NCBI RefSeq assembly: GCF_000738175.1
Contig: NZ_JFCH01000039.1
Coordinates: 1-64,000, forward strand
From: Corynebacterium jeikeium
GTDB taxonomy: Bacteria; Actinomycetota; Actinomycetes; Mycobacteriales; Mycobacteriaceae
Direction of reading: 5' to 3'
DNA: 64,000 nt
Shown here: in pieces, positions 46,497-55,165 of the stretch
How positions within the stretch are numbered: the first letter of the stretch is position 1
Layout: every line of letters begins with the position of its first letter
The notes under the pieces: model-generated
The model's input: the letters and a program-made list of their open reading frames with translations, nothing else
What the model was told of the DNA's origin: nothing
Database searches by the model: none
Program-made: the position numbers and the translations under genes

Positions 46497-48005
46497 ATGA
46501 GCGAGCAGCCTCAGACCACGGACCTCTCCCGCGTGCACATGGTGGGCATTGGCGGCGCCGGCATGTCCGGTATCGCCCGCATCCTTCTGGACCGCGGCTA
46601 CCAGGTCAGCGGGTCGGACATGAAGGAGTCGCGCAGCATCATGGCGCTGCGCGCGGCCGGCGCACAGATTCAGGTCGGGCACGCGGCAGAAAACCTGCGC
46701 CTGTTGGGGGAGATGCCCACAGTGGTCGTCACCTCCTTCGCCGCGATTCCGCAGGATAACCCGGAGCTCGTCGGCGCCCGCGAGGCAGGCATTCCGGTGC
46801 TCCGCCGCTCGGACATTCTGGCGCTGTTGCTGCAGGATCGCCGGGCTTTCTTGCTGGCGGGTACGCACGGCAAGACCTCTACGACGTCGATGGCCGTGGC
46901 CGCGCTGCAGGCGGCGGGGCAGGATCCCTCTTTTGCCATCGGCGGCCAGCTGAACCGCGCGGGCACGAATGCCCACAACGGCACCGGTGAGATTTTCGTG
47001 GCCGAGGCCGACGAGTCCGATGGCTCCTTCCTGTCCTACTCGCCCGAAATCGCGGTGGTCACAAACATCGAGCCCGACCACCTGGATTACTTCAAGACCG
47101 AAGCGGCCTACCGGGAGGTCTTCGAGAAGTTCGCCCACCGCATTGTGCCGGGTGGCTTCCTGGTCGCGTGCCTGGATGATCCGGGTTCGGCCGCACTCGC
47201 CGAGAAGCTCATCGCCGGTGCCGAGGCCGGCGAGCCCTTGCCGTTTAGCGTTGTTGGTTATGGCACTGCCGAAGCTTGTGACGCCCACTCTTCCGTGCCC
47301 CCAGCAGCGATCATCGAAAGCACAGAGGTTACCGCCGAGGGAACCGTTTCCGCCTTGCGGCTTACTGAGGCCGTGAACGGAGCCGTGCAGCAGGGCGGTG
47401 GAAAGGGCGCAGGCACCTATTCGCTGCGCGTGGCCATCCCGGGCATTCACATGGTGCTGAACGCCACCGCGGCCGTGCTGGGCAGCGCGCTGCTGGGCGC
47501 AGATGTGGAGAAAATCATCGCGGGCATCGGTGGTTTCGACGGCGTACGCCGCCGCTTCGAGTATCACGGCACCCGCCAGGATGTGGAAGTCTACGACGAC
47601 TACGCGCATCACCCGACCGAGGTCGCGGCCGTCCTCTCTGCCGCACGGCAGCGGGTGGAAGCCCGCGGTGGGCGCATCGTGGCCGTCTTCCAGCCGCATC
47701 TTTACTCCCGCACGATCAACTTCGCCGACGAGTTCGCCGAGGCCCTGTCTCTGGCCGATCTGGTGGTGCTGCTGGATATCTTCGGCGCCCGCGAGGAGCC
47801 GGTGGAAGGAGTGGATTCGCGCATTATTGGCGACAAGATCGATGCCTCCACGGAGTGCGTGTTCGAGCCCGACTTTTCGCGTGTGGCCGGCGTGGTCGCC
47901 GGGCTGGTGCAGCGTGGCGACATGGTGCTGACCATCGGCGCGGGCACCGTGACGATGCTGGCGGACGAGATTCTCCTGGAGCTGGACCGTGGTGATCGCG
48001 GGTGA
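46497..48005 (+). CDS. murC: UDP-MurNAc:L-alanine ligase
   Basis: First Mur ligase: adds L-Ala to UDP-MurNAc. The 502 residues show [18 protein letters not shown] at the N-terminus, the ATP loop [23 protein letters not shown] and the [11 protein letters not shown] motif. CCAGAAAGG lies upstream of the ATG, 59 bp after murG. The stop codon overlaps the ftsQ start (GTGA). Confidence 0.95.
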   Translation: MSEQPQTTDLSRVHMVGIGGAGMSGIARILLDRGYQVSGSDMKESRSIMALRAAGAQIQVGHAAENLRLLGEMPTVVVTSFAAIPQDNPELVGAREAGIPVLRRSDILALLLQDRRAFLLAGTHGKTSTTSMAVAALQAAGQDPSFAIGGQLNRAGTNAHNGTGEIFVAEADESDGSFLSYSPEIAVVTNIEPDHLDYFKTEAAYREVFEKFAHRIVPGGFLVACLDDPGSAALAEKLIAGAEAGEPLPFSVVGYGTAEACDAHSSVPPAAIIESTEVTAEGTVSALRLTEAVNGAVQQGGGKGAGTYSLRVAIPGIHMVLNATAAVLGSALLGADVEKIIAGIGGFDGVRRRFEYHGTRQDVEVYDDYAHHPTEVAAVLSAARQRVEARGGRIVAVFQPHLYSRTINFADEFAEALSLADLVVLLDIFGAREEPVEGVDSRIIGDKIDASTECVFEPDFSRVAGVVAGLVQRGDMVLTIGAGTVTMLADEILLELDRGDRG

Positions 48006-48703
48006 CTAGGGCGTCAAGAACAAAAAGCAAAAAGAACCAGAACCCGCCGCGTAAGCGCCTGCAGTGGCTGGTCGCGGGGCTCGTAGCATTGGTCGTGCTG
48101 CTGGGTGTGCTTGTGTATGCGGCGCCCATCGTGAAGGTGTCGCAGATCGATGTGCAGGGCACGACGAATGCGGATCCGCAGGCGATCCGGGAGGCCAGCG
48201 CCATTAACGCGGGCGACAACATGCTGCGCCTGAACATGGCAGAAGCTGCCCAGGGAATATCCTCCGTGCCGTGGGTGGAGAAGGTGACCGTAAAGCGCTC
48301 CTGGCCCACCACGGTGACGGTCGATGTGACCGAACACAAGGCCATTGGCTACGTCATGGATGGCGACACACCACAGGTAGTGGACGAAAATGGGCAGGTG
48401 TTTTTGACGGGTGTGAAGCCTGAAGGGTCTTTCGAGTTTAAGAAGACCAAGGCGGACGACGCTCGGGCTATCGACGCGGCGACGAAGGCGCTGACTGCGC
48501 TCTCGGATGATCTGCGTGGGAAGCTGGAGGGGATCGAGGCCGAGTCGGCGGATAGTATTCGCCTCTTTTTCCCTAATCAGGCTGTGTATTGGGGTTCCGC
48601 TGATAGGGCGGATGAGAAGGCCGAGGCGACCCGAATTGTCCTGGGGCGCGAGGGAAATTGGAACGTCTCGAACCCCGCTATGCCCACTGTCAGGCAGGGC
48701 TGA
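48002..48703 (+). CDS. ftsQ: Cell division protein FtsQ
   Basis: Bitopic divisome protein with a basic cytoplasmic N-tail ([18 protein letters not shown]), one membrane helix (about residues 20-42) and an extracellular POTRA domain ([23 protein letters not shown]) followed by the FtsQ beta domain with [25 protein letters not shown]. Length 233 is normal. The start overlaps murC (GTGA). The gap to ftsZ is 165 bp, so ftsZ likely has its own promoter. Confidence 0.92.
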   Translation: MTRASRTKSKKNQNPPRKRLQWLVAGLVALVVLLGVLVYAAPIVKVSQIDVQGTTNADPQAIREASAINAGDNMLRLNMAEAAQGISSVPWVEKVTVKRSWPTTVTVDVTEHKAIGYVMDGDTPQVVDENGQVFLTGVKPEGSFEFKKTKADDARAIDAATKALTALSDDLRGKLEGIEAESADSIRLFFPNQAVYWGSADRADEKAEATRIVLGREGNWNVSNPAMPTVRQG

Positions 48704-48868
48704 AGCAGGGGAGAAACCCCAGCTTAAGCTTTAAGTTGAACTTTAAGGATACGACACGCCACCAAAAATGTGCACCGCTAAATGCTTGACGGCTAGGAAG
48801 ATGGACGCAACAGCAAACCGGTAAACCGCAAAGCACGAAAAATTCTTTAGGAAGGCGGAAAAGCGCAC

Positions 48869-50209
48869 ATGACGAATCCTGGAAACCACCTCGCCGAGAT
48901 CAAGGTGGTCGGTGTCGGCGGCGGCGGAGTAAACGCCGTCAACCGCATGATCGACGAGCAGCTGCAGGGCGTGGAGTTCATCGCCATCAACACCGATGCA
49001 CAGGCCCTGATGCTGACCGATGCGGACATCAAGCTGGATATCGGCCGCGAGGAGACCCGCGGCCTGGGCGCCGGCGCTAACCCAGACGTCGGCCGCAAGT
49101 CCGCCGAGGATCACAAGGACCAGATCGAAGAGATCCTGGCCGGTGCCGATATGGTGTTCGTCACCGCAGGTGAGGGTGGCGGCACCGGTACTGGTGCAGC
49201 CCCGGTCGTGGCGAACATCGCGAAGAAGCAGAACGCTCTGACCGTCGGCGTGGTTACCCGCCCCTTCGGCTTTGAAGGCCGTCGCCGCAGCAAGCAGGCC
49301 ATGGAGGGAATCGAGGCTCTGCGCGAGGTCTGCGACACGCTGATCGTTATCCCCAATGACTCGCTGCTGAAGATGTCCGAGGAGCAGCTGTCCATGATGG
49401 AAGCCTTCCGCAAGGCTGATGAGGTGCTGCTGAGCGGTGTCGAGGGCATCACCAAGCTGATCACCACCCCGGGTGTGATCAACGTGGACTTCGCCGACGT
49501 GCGCTCCGTCATGACCGACGCGGGCTCTGCCCTCATGGGCATCGGCACCGCGCGCGGCGATCAGCGTGCCGTCAAGGCCACCCAGGCAGCCATCAACTCC
49601 CCGCTGCTGGAGAGCACCATGGAAGGCGCCAAGGGCGTGCTGCTTTCCTTCGCCGGCGGCTCCGACCTGGGTCTGCTGGAGGTTTCCCAGGCCGCGGACC
49701 TGGTGGAGGAAAAGGCCGACGAAGACGTCAACCTGATCTTCGGTACCATCATCGACGACCAGCTGGGCGACGAAGTCCGCGTGACCGTCATCGCCACCGG
49801 CTTCGACGATTCCCCATCCGCGACGTCCAACAACCAGCGCTCCGGCGCGCACCACGCGCAGGAGAGCACGGACGCGGCCGCAGGCGCCGGCGCTGCACAG
49901 CCGACCAACCTGTTCGGCGGCCAGGAGGCCCCGCAGGCAGGCCAGAACTCCCAGTACGCAGTGCAGGGGCAGGAGATCCCGCAGGCAGGGCCCGCGCAGG
50001 CCGATCCGGCTGCACAGCAGGCTGGCACCCAGTCCAGCTTCGCGCAGCGTCGGGGCACCGTGCCGCAGCACGCGCAGCAGGAGCAGCCGCAGACTAACCA
50101 GGGCGGCGGCCTGTTCACTTCCGCTCCGCAGCAGCCGCTGAACTCCAGCAACTCTGGCGTGGATCTGACTGAGGAAGAGGACGATCTGGATCTGCCGGAC
50201 TTCAACTAG
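48869..50209 (+). CDS. ftsZ: Cell division GTPase FtsZ
   Basis: Tubulin-like GTPase that forms the Z-ring. The 446 residues have the GTP tubulin signature GGGTGTG at 103-109, the T7-loop region [11 protein letters not shown], a Gln/Ala-rich unstructured linker of about 110 residues and the conserved C-terminal peptide DDLDLPDFN that binds SepF and FtsW in actinobacteria. GGAAGG precedes the ATG. The 165-bp upstream region contains repeated CTTTAAG elements near 48728-48746 and is likely the ftsZ promoter region. No ftsA is present, as in all actinobacteria. Confidence 0.97.
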   Translation: MTNPGNHLAEIKVVGVGGGGVNAVNRMIDEQLQGVEFIAINTDAQALMLTDADIKLDIGREETRGLGAGANPDVGRKSAEDHKDQIEEILAGADMVFVTAGEGGGTGTGAAPVVANIAKKQNALTVGVVTRPFGFEGRRRSKQAMEGIEALREVCDTLIVIPNDSLLKMSEEQLSMMEAFRKADEVLLSGVEGITKLITTPGVINVDFADVRSVMTDAGSALMGIGTARGDQRAVKATQAAINSPLLESTMEGAKGVLLSFAGGSDLGLLEVSQAADLVEEKADEDVNLIFGTIIDDQLGDEVRVTVIATGFDDSPSATSNNQRSGAHHAQESTDAAAGAGAAQPTNLFGGQEAPQAGQNSQYAVQGQEIPQAGPAQADPAAQQAGTQSSFAQRRGTVPQHAQQEQPQTNQGGGLFTSAPQQPLNSSNSGVDLTEEEDDLDLPDFN

Positions 50210-50272
50210 TCCGCCAGACGCACAGTAACCACCCCGCCAGATGCAGCCAGATGCCAGACTAAGGAGCTTGCT

Positions 50273-51052
50273 TTGAGCCACGACCAGAGCCCGAAGGTGC
50301 GGAAGGTCTTCACCGACCGCAACGGCGGGATCTCCACGGGAGCCTATGCCTCGTTCAACCTGGGCGATCACGTGGGCGATGACCCGGCGGCAGTGGCTCA
50401 TAACCGCCAGCGCCTGGCCGACGTGCTGGGGCTGGACGTGGGGCGCTTGGTGTTTATGGAGCAGATCCACTCGCCGAATGTCACCGAGGTCACCGCCGAT
50501 CACCTCGCATCCCCTGTGCCCGCTGGGAATGCTGCTTCTACTGTGCGCTCTGCGTCCCCCGTAATCGAGGCTACTGACGCCCTCATTACCACCCTGCGAG
50601 GCACCGCACTGATCGTCCTCACCGCTGACTGCGTTCCGGTTTTGCTGTCCGATGAGGACGCGGGCGTGATCGCCGCGGTTCATGCTGGGCGAATGGGAGC
50701 CCGCAACGGAATCCTCCGCCGCACCATTGCCCGCATGGAAGACCTCGGCGCTGTGCCCAGCAACATTCACGCGCTGCTCGGCGCAGCCGCCAGCGGGGAG
50801 AACTACGAGGTACCGCAGTCCATGGCCGCAGATGTGGAGTCCAAGCTGCCCGGCTCGGCAACCACCACCGCCAAGGGCACTCATGGGTTGGACATTCGTG
50901 CTGGTCTAACCCGCCAACTGCTGTCCCTCGGAGTGCGCAGTATTGATGCAGACCCACGCTGCACAATCGATCCAGAGCACGCCGATCGTTTCTTCTCCTA
51001 CCGCCGGGAGGGGACGACTGGTCGCCAGGCGGGCGTAGTGTGGATGCCATGA
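50273..51052 (+). CDS. pgeF: Peptidoglycan editing factor PgeF (YfiH family)
   Basis: Zinc-dependent cytosolic enzyme of the multicopper-like YfiH family; in E. coli it removes wrongly built UDP-MurNAc-L-Ser. The 259 residues contain RNGGISTGAYASFNLGDHVGDDP, TADCVPVLLSD and AAVHAGRMGARNGIL with the metal His/Cys ligands. The start is a TTG with AAGGAG 6 nt upstream, an uncommon codon but the only one that fits. The stop overlaps yggS by ATGA. Conserved place between ftsZ and sepF. Confidence 0.9.
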   Translation: MSHDQSPKVRKVFTDRNGGISTGAYASFNLGDHVGDDPAAVAHNRQRLADVLGLDVGRLVFMEQIHSPNVTEVTADHLASPVPAGNAASTVRSASPVIEATDALITTLRGTALIVLTADCVPVLLSDEDAGVIAAVHAGRMGARNGILRRTIARMEDLGAVPSNIHALLGAAASGENYEVPQSMAADVESKLPGSATTTAKGTHGLDIRAGLTRQLLSLGVRSIDADPRCTIDPEHADRFFSYRREGTTGRQAGVVWMP

Positions 51053-51804
51053 CGGAGCAGAACAGCGTAAACAGCGAAAGCCAGGTGCGCGATGAGCTTC
51101 CCGGCGGCTCGGCGAATCTTAGCCCCCGGGCGCAGGAAATTGCCGAGAAACTGGCGCGCGTAAGGCGCCGCATCGCGGTGGCGGGGGGAGCGGATCTGCT
51201 GCCCATCACCAAGTTTCACCCTGCTGAGGACGTGAAGCTGCTGGCACAGCTGGGCGTCACCGCCGTCGGCGAGAACCGCGAACAGGAAGCGCGCGATAAG
51301 CACGCACAGTTGGCAGATACAGGGCTGCAGTTCCACATGGTGGGGCAGGTACAGACGAAGAAGGCGAACTCCGTCGCACGGTGGGCAGCCGCCGTGCATA
51401 CGGTGGATTCGCTGAAGCTGCTGAATGCACTGGATCGCGGCGTGGGATTGGCTTTGGAGCGCGGCGATCGAAGCGAGCGCCTGCCGGTGCTCCTGCAATT
51501 CAGTGCCGACGGCGATCCGCAGCGCGGCGGGGCAGTGGAGGCGGACATCGACGAACTGGCCGATGCCGTGGCCGCGGCCGAAAACCTGGAGCTGCGCGGG
51601 CTGATGACGGTACCGCCGCTGGACGCCGAACCGGCGGCCGTGTTTGCCCGGGGGCGGCAGCTCGTCGAGAGTATTAGCGACCGCGTAACGGGCGCTCCCG
51701 TGTACTCCGCTGGAATGAGCGGTGACCTGGAGATTGCCATCGCGGAAGGCTCCACGCTGGTGCGTGTCGGTACGGATATAATGGGCGCGCGACCAGTACT
51801 TTAA
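51049..51804 (+). CDS. yggS: Pyridoxal phosphate homeostasis protein (YggS family)
   Basis: PLP-binding protein that buffers PLP and affects amino acid metabolism. The 251-residue protein carries the PLP lysine in LLPITKFHP (Lys55), VGENREQEARDKH, FHMVGQVQTKKAN, GLMTVPP and MSGDLEIAI. The ATG overlaps the pgeF stop, but TAGTGT also lies 7 nt upstream, so it might additionally be expressed from a leaderless transcript inside pgeF. Confidence 0.92.
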   Translation: MTEQNSVNSESQVRDELPGGSANLSPRAQEIAEKLARVRRRIAVAGGADLLPITKFHPAEDVKLLAQLGVTAVGENREQEARDKHAQLADTGLQFHMVGQVQTKKANSVARWAAAVHTVDSLKLLNALDRGVGLALERGDRSERLPVLLQFSADGDPQRGGAVEADIDELADAVAAAENLELRGLMTVPPLDAEPAAVFARGRQLVESISDRVTGAPVYSAGMSGDLEIAIAEGSTLVRVGTDIMGARPVL

Positions 51805-51870
51805 ACCACATAGCTATACAAGCCCTTAACAAGCTAAGAGATTCAAGCAACGGAAGGTTCCTACAGAACA

Positions 51871-52464
51871 ATGTCAGAAAACTTCATGGACAAGACCAAG
51901 CGGTTCTTCGGTTTTGATTCCGTGGAAACCTACAACACGGAGTACTACAGCGACGGCTACGGCTCCCGCGAGCGTGACCGTGCTGATCGTGCAGACCGTG
52001 TTGAGCGTGATGCCCACGAGCCTTCCTACCGTTCCCGTTCTGAGCGTGACTTTGGCGACCGCGCTGAGCGTGGCGGCCGTTATGGCCGTTCCGATTTTGC
52101 TGACCGCGCAGACCGGGGCGACCGCGAGGATCGTTACTCTTCCCGCGGCGGCGGCCATTACTCCTCCTACGCGGAAGAACCGGCGGAGGAGAAGGATCCT
52201 TCGGCCTTCGTGTCCTTCACGCTAAGCTCCTACACCCAGGCCGGCGAGCTGGTGGAGAACCTCAAGGCTCGCGAGGTTGTCGTATTCTCCCTCAGCGGAA
52301 TGGAAAAGGGCGAGGCAAAGCGAGTACTGGACTTCGCCGCTGGCTTGAGCCGTGGTCTGGATGCACAGCTGAAGAAGCTGAAGGGCGTACGTAACTTCAT
52401 CTTGCTGCCGAAGGGCGTGACCCTGGCACAGGATCAGTTGGATGCCATCGCGGAGACCATCTAG
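51871..52464 (+). CDS. sepF: Cell division protein SepF
   Basis: Membrane anchor for FtsZ in organisms without FtsA. The N-terminal amphipathic helix (MDKTKRFFGF) binds membrane, followed by a roughly 80-residue linker built of Arg/Asp repeats (RADRADRVERD, DRADRGDREDR), then the SepF core from about residue 108 (DPSAFVSFTLSSYTQAGELVENL) to the end. 197 residues is long because of the linker. Start: ATG with GGAAGG about 13 nt upstream; an ATG five codons later is possible. Confidence 0.95.
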   Translation: MSENFMDKTKRFFGFDSVETYNTEYYSDGYGSRERDRADRADRVERDAHEPSYRSRSERDFGDRAERGGRYGRSDFADRADRGDREDRYSSRGGGHYSSYAEEPAEEKDPSAFVSFTLSSYTQAGELVENLKAREVVVFSLSGMEKGEAKRVLDFAAGLSRGLDAQLKKLKGVRNFILLPKGVTLAQDQLDAIAETI

Positions 52465-52530
52465 CCAGCGCACCAGCCGTTTTAGAAGTCTTTAACTCAT
52501 AAAGGTCGTTAACCAATAGAGAGCGCTTAA

Positions 52531-52821
52531 GTGAACGAAATCCTGCTTCTGTTGATGTGGCTGATTCGCTTCTACATTCTGATTCTGATCTTGCGCATCA
52601 TTATCGAAATGATTCAGTCCTTTTCCCGTAACTGGCGCCCGCAGCGCTGGTTCAGCATTGTGGCCGAGCCGCTGTTTGTGGTTACAGATCCCCCGGTAAA
52701 GGCACTTAGGAAGTTGATTCCGCCGGTTCAGCTCGGGGGCGTGGGGCTGGATGTCTCCGTGCTTGTTTTGTTCTTTGGCCTGCAGTTGCTGACCATGCTC
52801 CTGGGGGCATTTGTTCGCTAA
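52531..52821 (+). CDS. YggT-family membrane protein
   Basis: 96-residue protein with two hydrophobic helices (LLLMWLIRFYILILILRIII and DVSVLVLFFGLQLLTMLLGA) joined by a loop with NWRPQRW and DPPVKALRKLIPP, typical of the YggT family that always accompanies sepF and divIVA in actinobacteria and some Firmicutes. The exact function is unknown; a link to division or osmotic tolerance is suspected. GTG start; GAGAG serves as weak ribosome site. Confidence 0.88.
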   Translation: MNEILLLLMWLIRFYILILILRIIIEMIQSFSRNWRPQRWFSIVAEPLFVVTDPPVKALRKLIPPVQLGGVGLDVSVLVLFFGLQLLTMLLGAFVR

Positions 52822-52888
52822 AACAGCGAAAGTGCAGCGACAGTACGGCGACGATAGGGCGAAAAGTTCTTTGGGAGATTTTTCGTCT

Positions 52889-52916
52889 AAAAACTCGCTA
52901 GTAGTTCACTAGCGAG
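52889..52916 (-). terminator. Intrinsic terminator on the minus strand
   Basis: CTCGCTAGT-(5)-ACTAGCGAG is a perfect 9-bp stem. On the minus strand it is followed by TTTTT; on the plus strand there is no T-run. This implies a minus-strand transcript coming from the right, although no gene is annotated on that strand. Confidence 0.6.
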
Positions 52917-53016
52917 GCCAATATCAGTGCATCCTTAAAGTTATAAAACTAAGGGGGTGGATGCCGGGGGGAGAAGAATGAAACGGATATTCAGCAAGCT
53001 GTTGTGAATATCCGTT
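52890..53016 (-). ncRNA. Possible C-rich minus-strand RNA ending at the terminator
   Basis: Read on the minus strand, this stretch has a stem from the palindrome, a CCCCCC run, a GCATCC/GGATGC stem whose loop begins ACCCCC, then the 9-bp terminator stem and TTTTT. C-runs beside short stems recall the actinobacterial 6C RNA, but the genomic place differs from what I know of 6C and no clear promoter was found. Confidence 0.3.
52982..53016. repeat. Palindrome over the small RNA promoter
   Basis: AACGGATATTC and GAATATCCGTT are perfect 11-bp inverted repeats with a 13-bp spacer; TGA/TCA extend the arms with one bulge. The right arm overlaps the -35 box of the small RNA promoter. It may be an operator or an RNA hairpin for read-through transcripts. 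Confidence 0.8.
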
Positions 53017-53030
53017 CATGGGGCTAGAAT
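53002..53030 (+). promoter_or_regulatory. Promoter of the small RNA gene
   Basis: TTGTGA (53002-53007) and TAGAAT (53025-53030) are separated by exactly 17 bp. The predicted start, 6-7 nt after the -10, falls on the first bases of the 5' stem of the RNA. Confidence 0.7.
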
Positions 53031-53035
53031 TGAAG

Positions 53036-53136
53036 ACATCTTCGCGGTAAGTGAGTGAGGCTGCGGAGATGTCGTGTGTAGTGACGGAAACCGCTGCCGG
53101 TCGAGAATGTGGGTCTTGGCCGGTGGCGGTTTTCTC
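53036..53136 (+). ncRNA. Candidate small RNA between yggT and divIVA
   Basis: The roughly 100-nt RNA has a 5' stem GACATCTTCGCGG/CTGCGGAGATGTC (53035-53047, 53061-53073), fully paired over 13 positions with two G-U pairs, a short linker GTGTGTAGTGACG, and a 3' stem GAAACCGCTGCCGG/CCGGTGGCGGTTTT (53087-53100, 53120-53133), fully paired with three G-U pairs, running into TTTTCTC as a terminator. A well-spaced promoter lies directly upstream. No ORF or ribosome site is inside. Identity is unknown to me; it is not a tRNA, tmRNA, SRP or RNase P RNA. Confidence 0.65.
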
Positions 53137-53332
53137 ATTTCCTTCACCTGTTACATCGTCGGCGCGTTTCTAGCGTTACGTGTTCACGCTAAATAGGTGA
53201 AGAAACTTTTGTATGGGGGTGAAACTAGGGGGTGATGTTCTGTCTGTGGTGTTAATGAGGCTGCAGTAAATTACTGTTGAGGCTGAGCTATACGGTGTTA
53301 TGCCGCGCTACGCGGTTAATCTCGATCTAAAG

Positions 53333-53363
53333 TTGAGACTGAACCAGCTTATGCTGGTATGCT
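53333..53363 (+). promoter_or_regulatory. Probable divIVA promoter with a hairpin in the spacer
   Basis: TTGAGA and TATGCT are 19 bp apart, a little long. CCAGC-ttat-GCTGG, a perfect small palindrome, fills the spacer at 53344-53357. Start codon is about 90 bp downstream. Confidence 0.45.
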
Positions 53364-53454
53364 TTGTAGCTGTTTCATAAACCATCAATAGTTCATTACT
53401 GTTGCGAACGCCTTCTAGCACTTTGAGGCAATCCGAAAGGGAAAGGGACAACCT

Positions 53455-54603
53455 ATGCCACTCACTCCGGCTGATGTGCACAACGTAGCTTTTAGCAAGC
53501 CGCCGATCGGCAAGCGTGGTTACAACGAGGACGAGGTCGACCAGTTCCTGGATCTCGTGGAGGACACTCTTGCGGAACTGCAGGACGAAAACTCCGACCT
53601 CAAGCTGAAGGTCGAGCAGCTGGAGTCCGGTTCCGCTAATGGCGCTGGTGCTGCTGGCGCCGGTGTGGCAGGCGCTGCTGGTGCTTCCCAGGTTGACGAG
53701 GCTGCACTGCGTCGCCAGATCGAGTCCGACCTGCGTGGCCAGTTCGAGTCCGAGTACTCCGCGAAGCTGGAGCAGGCTCGCAAGGACGCTCGCGCCGAGG
53801 TTCAGGCAGAGCAGGCCAAGGCGCAGCCGCAGGCCGCTTCCCAGGCAAACGTCGCCGAGATCGAGAAGAAGGTCAAGGCTGATTACGAAGCCAAGCTGAA
53901 GGCCGCTGAGGATCGCGCCGCTAAGGCAGAGAAGGCTGCTGAGGATGCCAAGAAGCAGGCTCCGGCTCAGGCTTCCGCCGCCGCTGCCGCTCCGGCTGCT
54001 TCCGGCGACGGCAAGTCCGGCGTCGCAACCGCCGAGACCCACATGCAGGCAGCCCGCGTGCTGTCCCTGGCGCAGGAGATGGCTGACCGCCTGACCGGTG
54101 ATGCGAAGGCAGAGTCCAACACCATGCTGGAAGAGGCTCGCGCCACCGCGAAGAAGACCATCGACGATGCCGACAGCAGCTCCAAGAACACCCTGGCGGA
54201 CGCACAGAAGCGCTCCGAGGCTCAGCTGGCGGATGCGAAGACCCGCTCCGAGAAGATGCTGGCAGACGCGGAGGAGAAGTCCAACGCACAGCTGGCAGAC
54301 GCAAAGCAGAAGTCCGAGGTCATGATCTCCGACGCTACTGCACAGTCCCAGGCACAGATCCGCTCCGCACAGGAGAAGGCAAACGCCCTGCAGGAGGATG
54401 CAGAGCGTAAGCACACCGAGATCATGAACACGGTCAAGAAGCAGCAGACCACCCTCGAGGCACGCATCGAGGAGCTGCGCACCTACGAGCGCGAGTACCG
54501 TACCCGCCTGAAGACCTTCCTGGAGTCTCAGCTGGAAGAGCTGAACAGCCGCGGCACCGCCGCTCCGGCCGGCTCCATCGAGGTCGAGGGCGAAAACAAC
54601 TAA
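53455..54603 (+). CDS. divIVA: Polar growth protein DivIVA (Wag31)
   Basis: Coiled-coil scaffold at the cell poles that directs apical wall growth in corynebacteria. The 382 residues start with the conserved lipid-binding part ([36 protein letters not shown]), then an Ala/Gly linker, a first coiled coil with many Glu/Lys/Ala, a second Ala-rich break around residue 175, and a long coiled coil with near-repeats of the type [21 protein letters not shown] lies before the ATG. It closes the division cluster. Confidence 0.96.
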   Translation: MPLTPADVHNVAFSKPPIGKRGYNEDEVDQFLDLVEDTLAELQDENSDLKLKVEQLESGSANGAGAAGAGVAGAAGASQVDEAALRRQIESDLRGQFESEYSAKLEQARKDARAEVQAEQAKAQPQAASQANVAEIEKKVKADYEAKLKAAEDRAAKAEKAAEDAKKQAPAQASAAAAAPAASGDGKSGVATAETHMQAARVLSLAQEMADRLTGDAKAESNTMLEEARATAKKTIDDADSSSKNTLADAQKRSEAQLADAKTRSEKMLADAEEKSNAQLADAKQKSEVMISDATAQSQAQIRSAQEKANALQEDAERKHTEIMNTVKKQQTTLEARIEELRTYEREYRTRLKTFLESQLEELNSRGTAAPAGSIEVEGENN

Positions 54604-54660
54604 TAGCGCCAGCGCCTTAGTAACGGCCCCACTACCGACCGTCAGGAGGAAACAGTAACG

Positions 54661-54819
54661 ATGCTCGTTGCAGCGATCCTCCTGGCGGTTCTCGGCTTTG
54701 CGGCCCTTGTCGTTAGCCTCGCTGTCGGATCCACCACCTGGGCCTGGATCTGCGTTTCCGTAGCCCTGATCGGCGTGGCATTGTTTGTCTACGACCTGAT
54801 CCGCCATCGCAAGCGCTAA
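54661..54819 (+). CDS. Small two-helix membrane protein (52 aa)
   Basis: A 52-codon frame begins with ATG after AGGAGG (11 nt upstream), 57 bp beyond divIVA. It encodes MLVAAILLAVLGFAALVVSL, then GSTTWAW, a second helix ICVSVALIGVALFVYDL and a basic end IRHRKR. The topology is a tight hairpin of two helices with both ends likely in the cytoplasm. I do not recognise a family with certainty, but small proteins of this kind follow wag31 in related genomes as far as I recall. Likely cotranscribed with divIVA; a role near the poles is a guess. Confidence 0.75.
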   Translation: MLVAAILLAVLGFAALVVSLAVGSTTWAWICVSVALIGVALFVYDLIRHRKR

Positions 54820-54862
54820 AGGCTCGCTAAGGGCTAAGGCTCTGATCCCGCACACGGCAGTG

Positions 54863-55165
54863 TAGGGTAGGGGCTGTAACTGAATATCCTTCAAAAGTAC
54901 GCATTGATCCGGCCATCACCGGGGAGCGTTCCTGGAAGAACGGTGTCCGCACTCCACACACGAAGGCTGGGGGCGGGCACTTATTAGACCCAGGCGGAGT
55001 CGCGGCACGTCATCGCCGTAAGAGACGAAGAGGGCGTAACACGCCAATCAGGGTGGTACCGCGCAAGGCTTTTCTAGCCGATGCGTCCCTGTTTTTTAGC
55101 GAGAACGTCGCCGACAGCGAAACTGTGGGCGTCAATAAAAAGAGCGAAGAAGCAGGTACCACACC
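54863..55165 (+). promoter_or_regulatory. Isoleucine T-box leader of ileS (translational type)
   Basis: The canonical T-box AGGGTGGTACCGCG lies at 55050-55063 and pairs back through GCGTCCCT (to 55090), giving the tRNA-acceptor binding bulge with TGGT. The specifier loop is in a very short stem, CCGG-ccatca-CCGG (54909-54922), showing the Ile codon ATC at 54915-54917, as in the ultrashort stem I of actinobacterial ileS leaders. No terminator stem follows. GGTACCAC at 55155-55162, 3 nt before the start codon, is complementary to the T-box GTGGTACC at 55053-55060, so uncharged tRNA would free the start region. TAGGGT at 54863 is the likely -10. Confidence 0.9.

Larger units (their letters stand above)
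52822..53454. other. Structured 633-bp region between yggT and divIVA
   Basis: No protein gene was found. From left to right it holds a hairpin with U-tract on the minus strand (52889-52916), G-runs GGGGG and GGGGGG at 52953-52971, a large palindrome (52982-53016), a promoter and small RNA (53002-53136), a TAGCGT/ACGCTA palindrome near 53173, a CAGTAAATTACTG palindrome (53264-53276) and the divIVA promoter area. Confidence 0.75.

Noticed and set aside
48743..50884. 713-codon open frame antisense to ftsZ and pgeF
   Set aside because: Covers two certain genes; no recognisable domain.
52890..53016. Firm assignment of the minus-strand C-rich stretch to 6C RNA
   Set aside because: One C-run is between stems, not in a loop, no promoter is evident, and the gene context differs from 6C as I know it; kept only as a weak candidate.
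53308..54894. 528-codon Leu/Gly-rich frame antisense to divIVA
   Set aside because: Artefact of the Gln/Ala/Asp codons of the coiled coil read backwards; it would also overlap the 52-aa gene.
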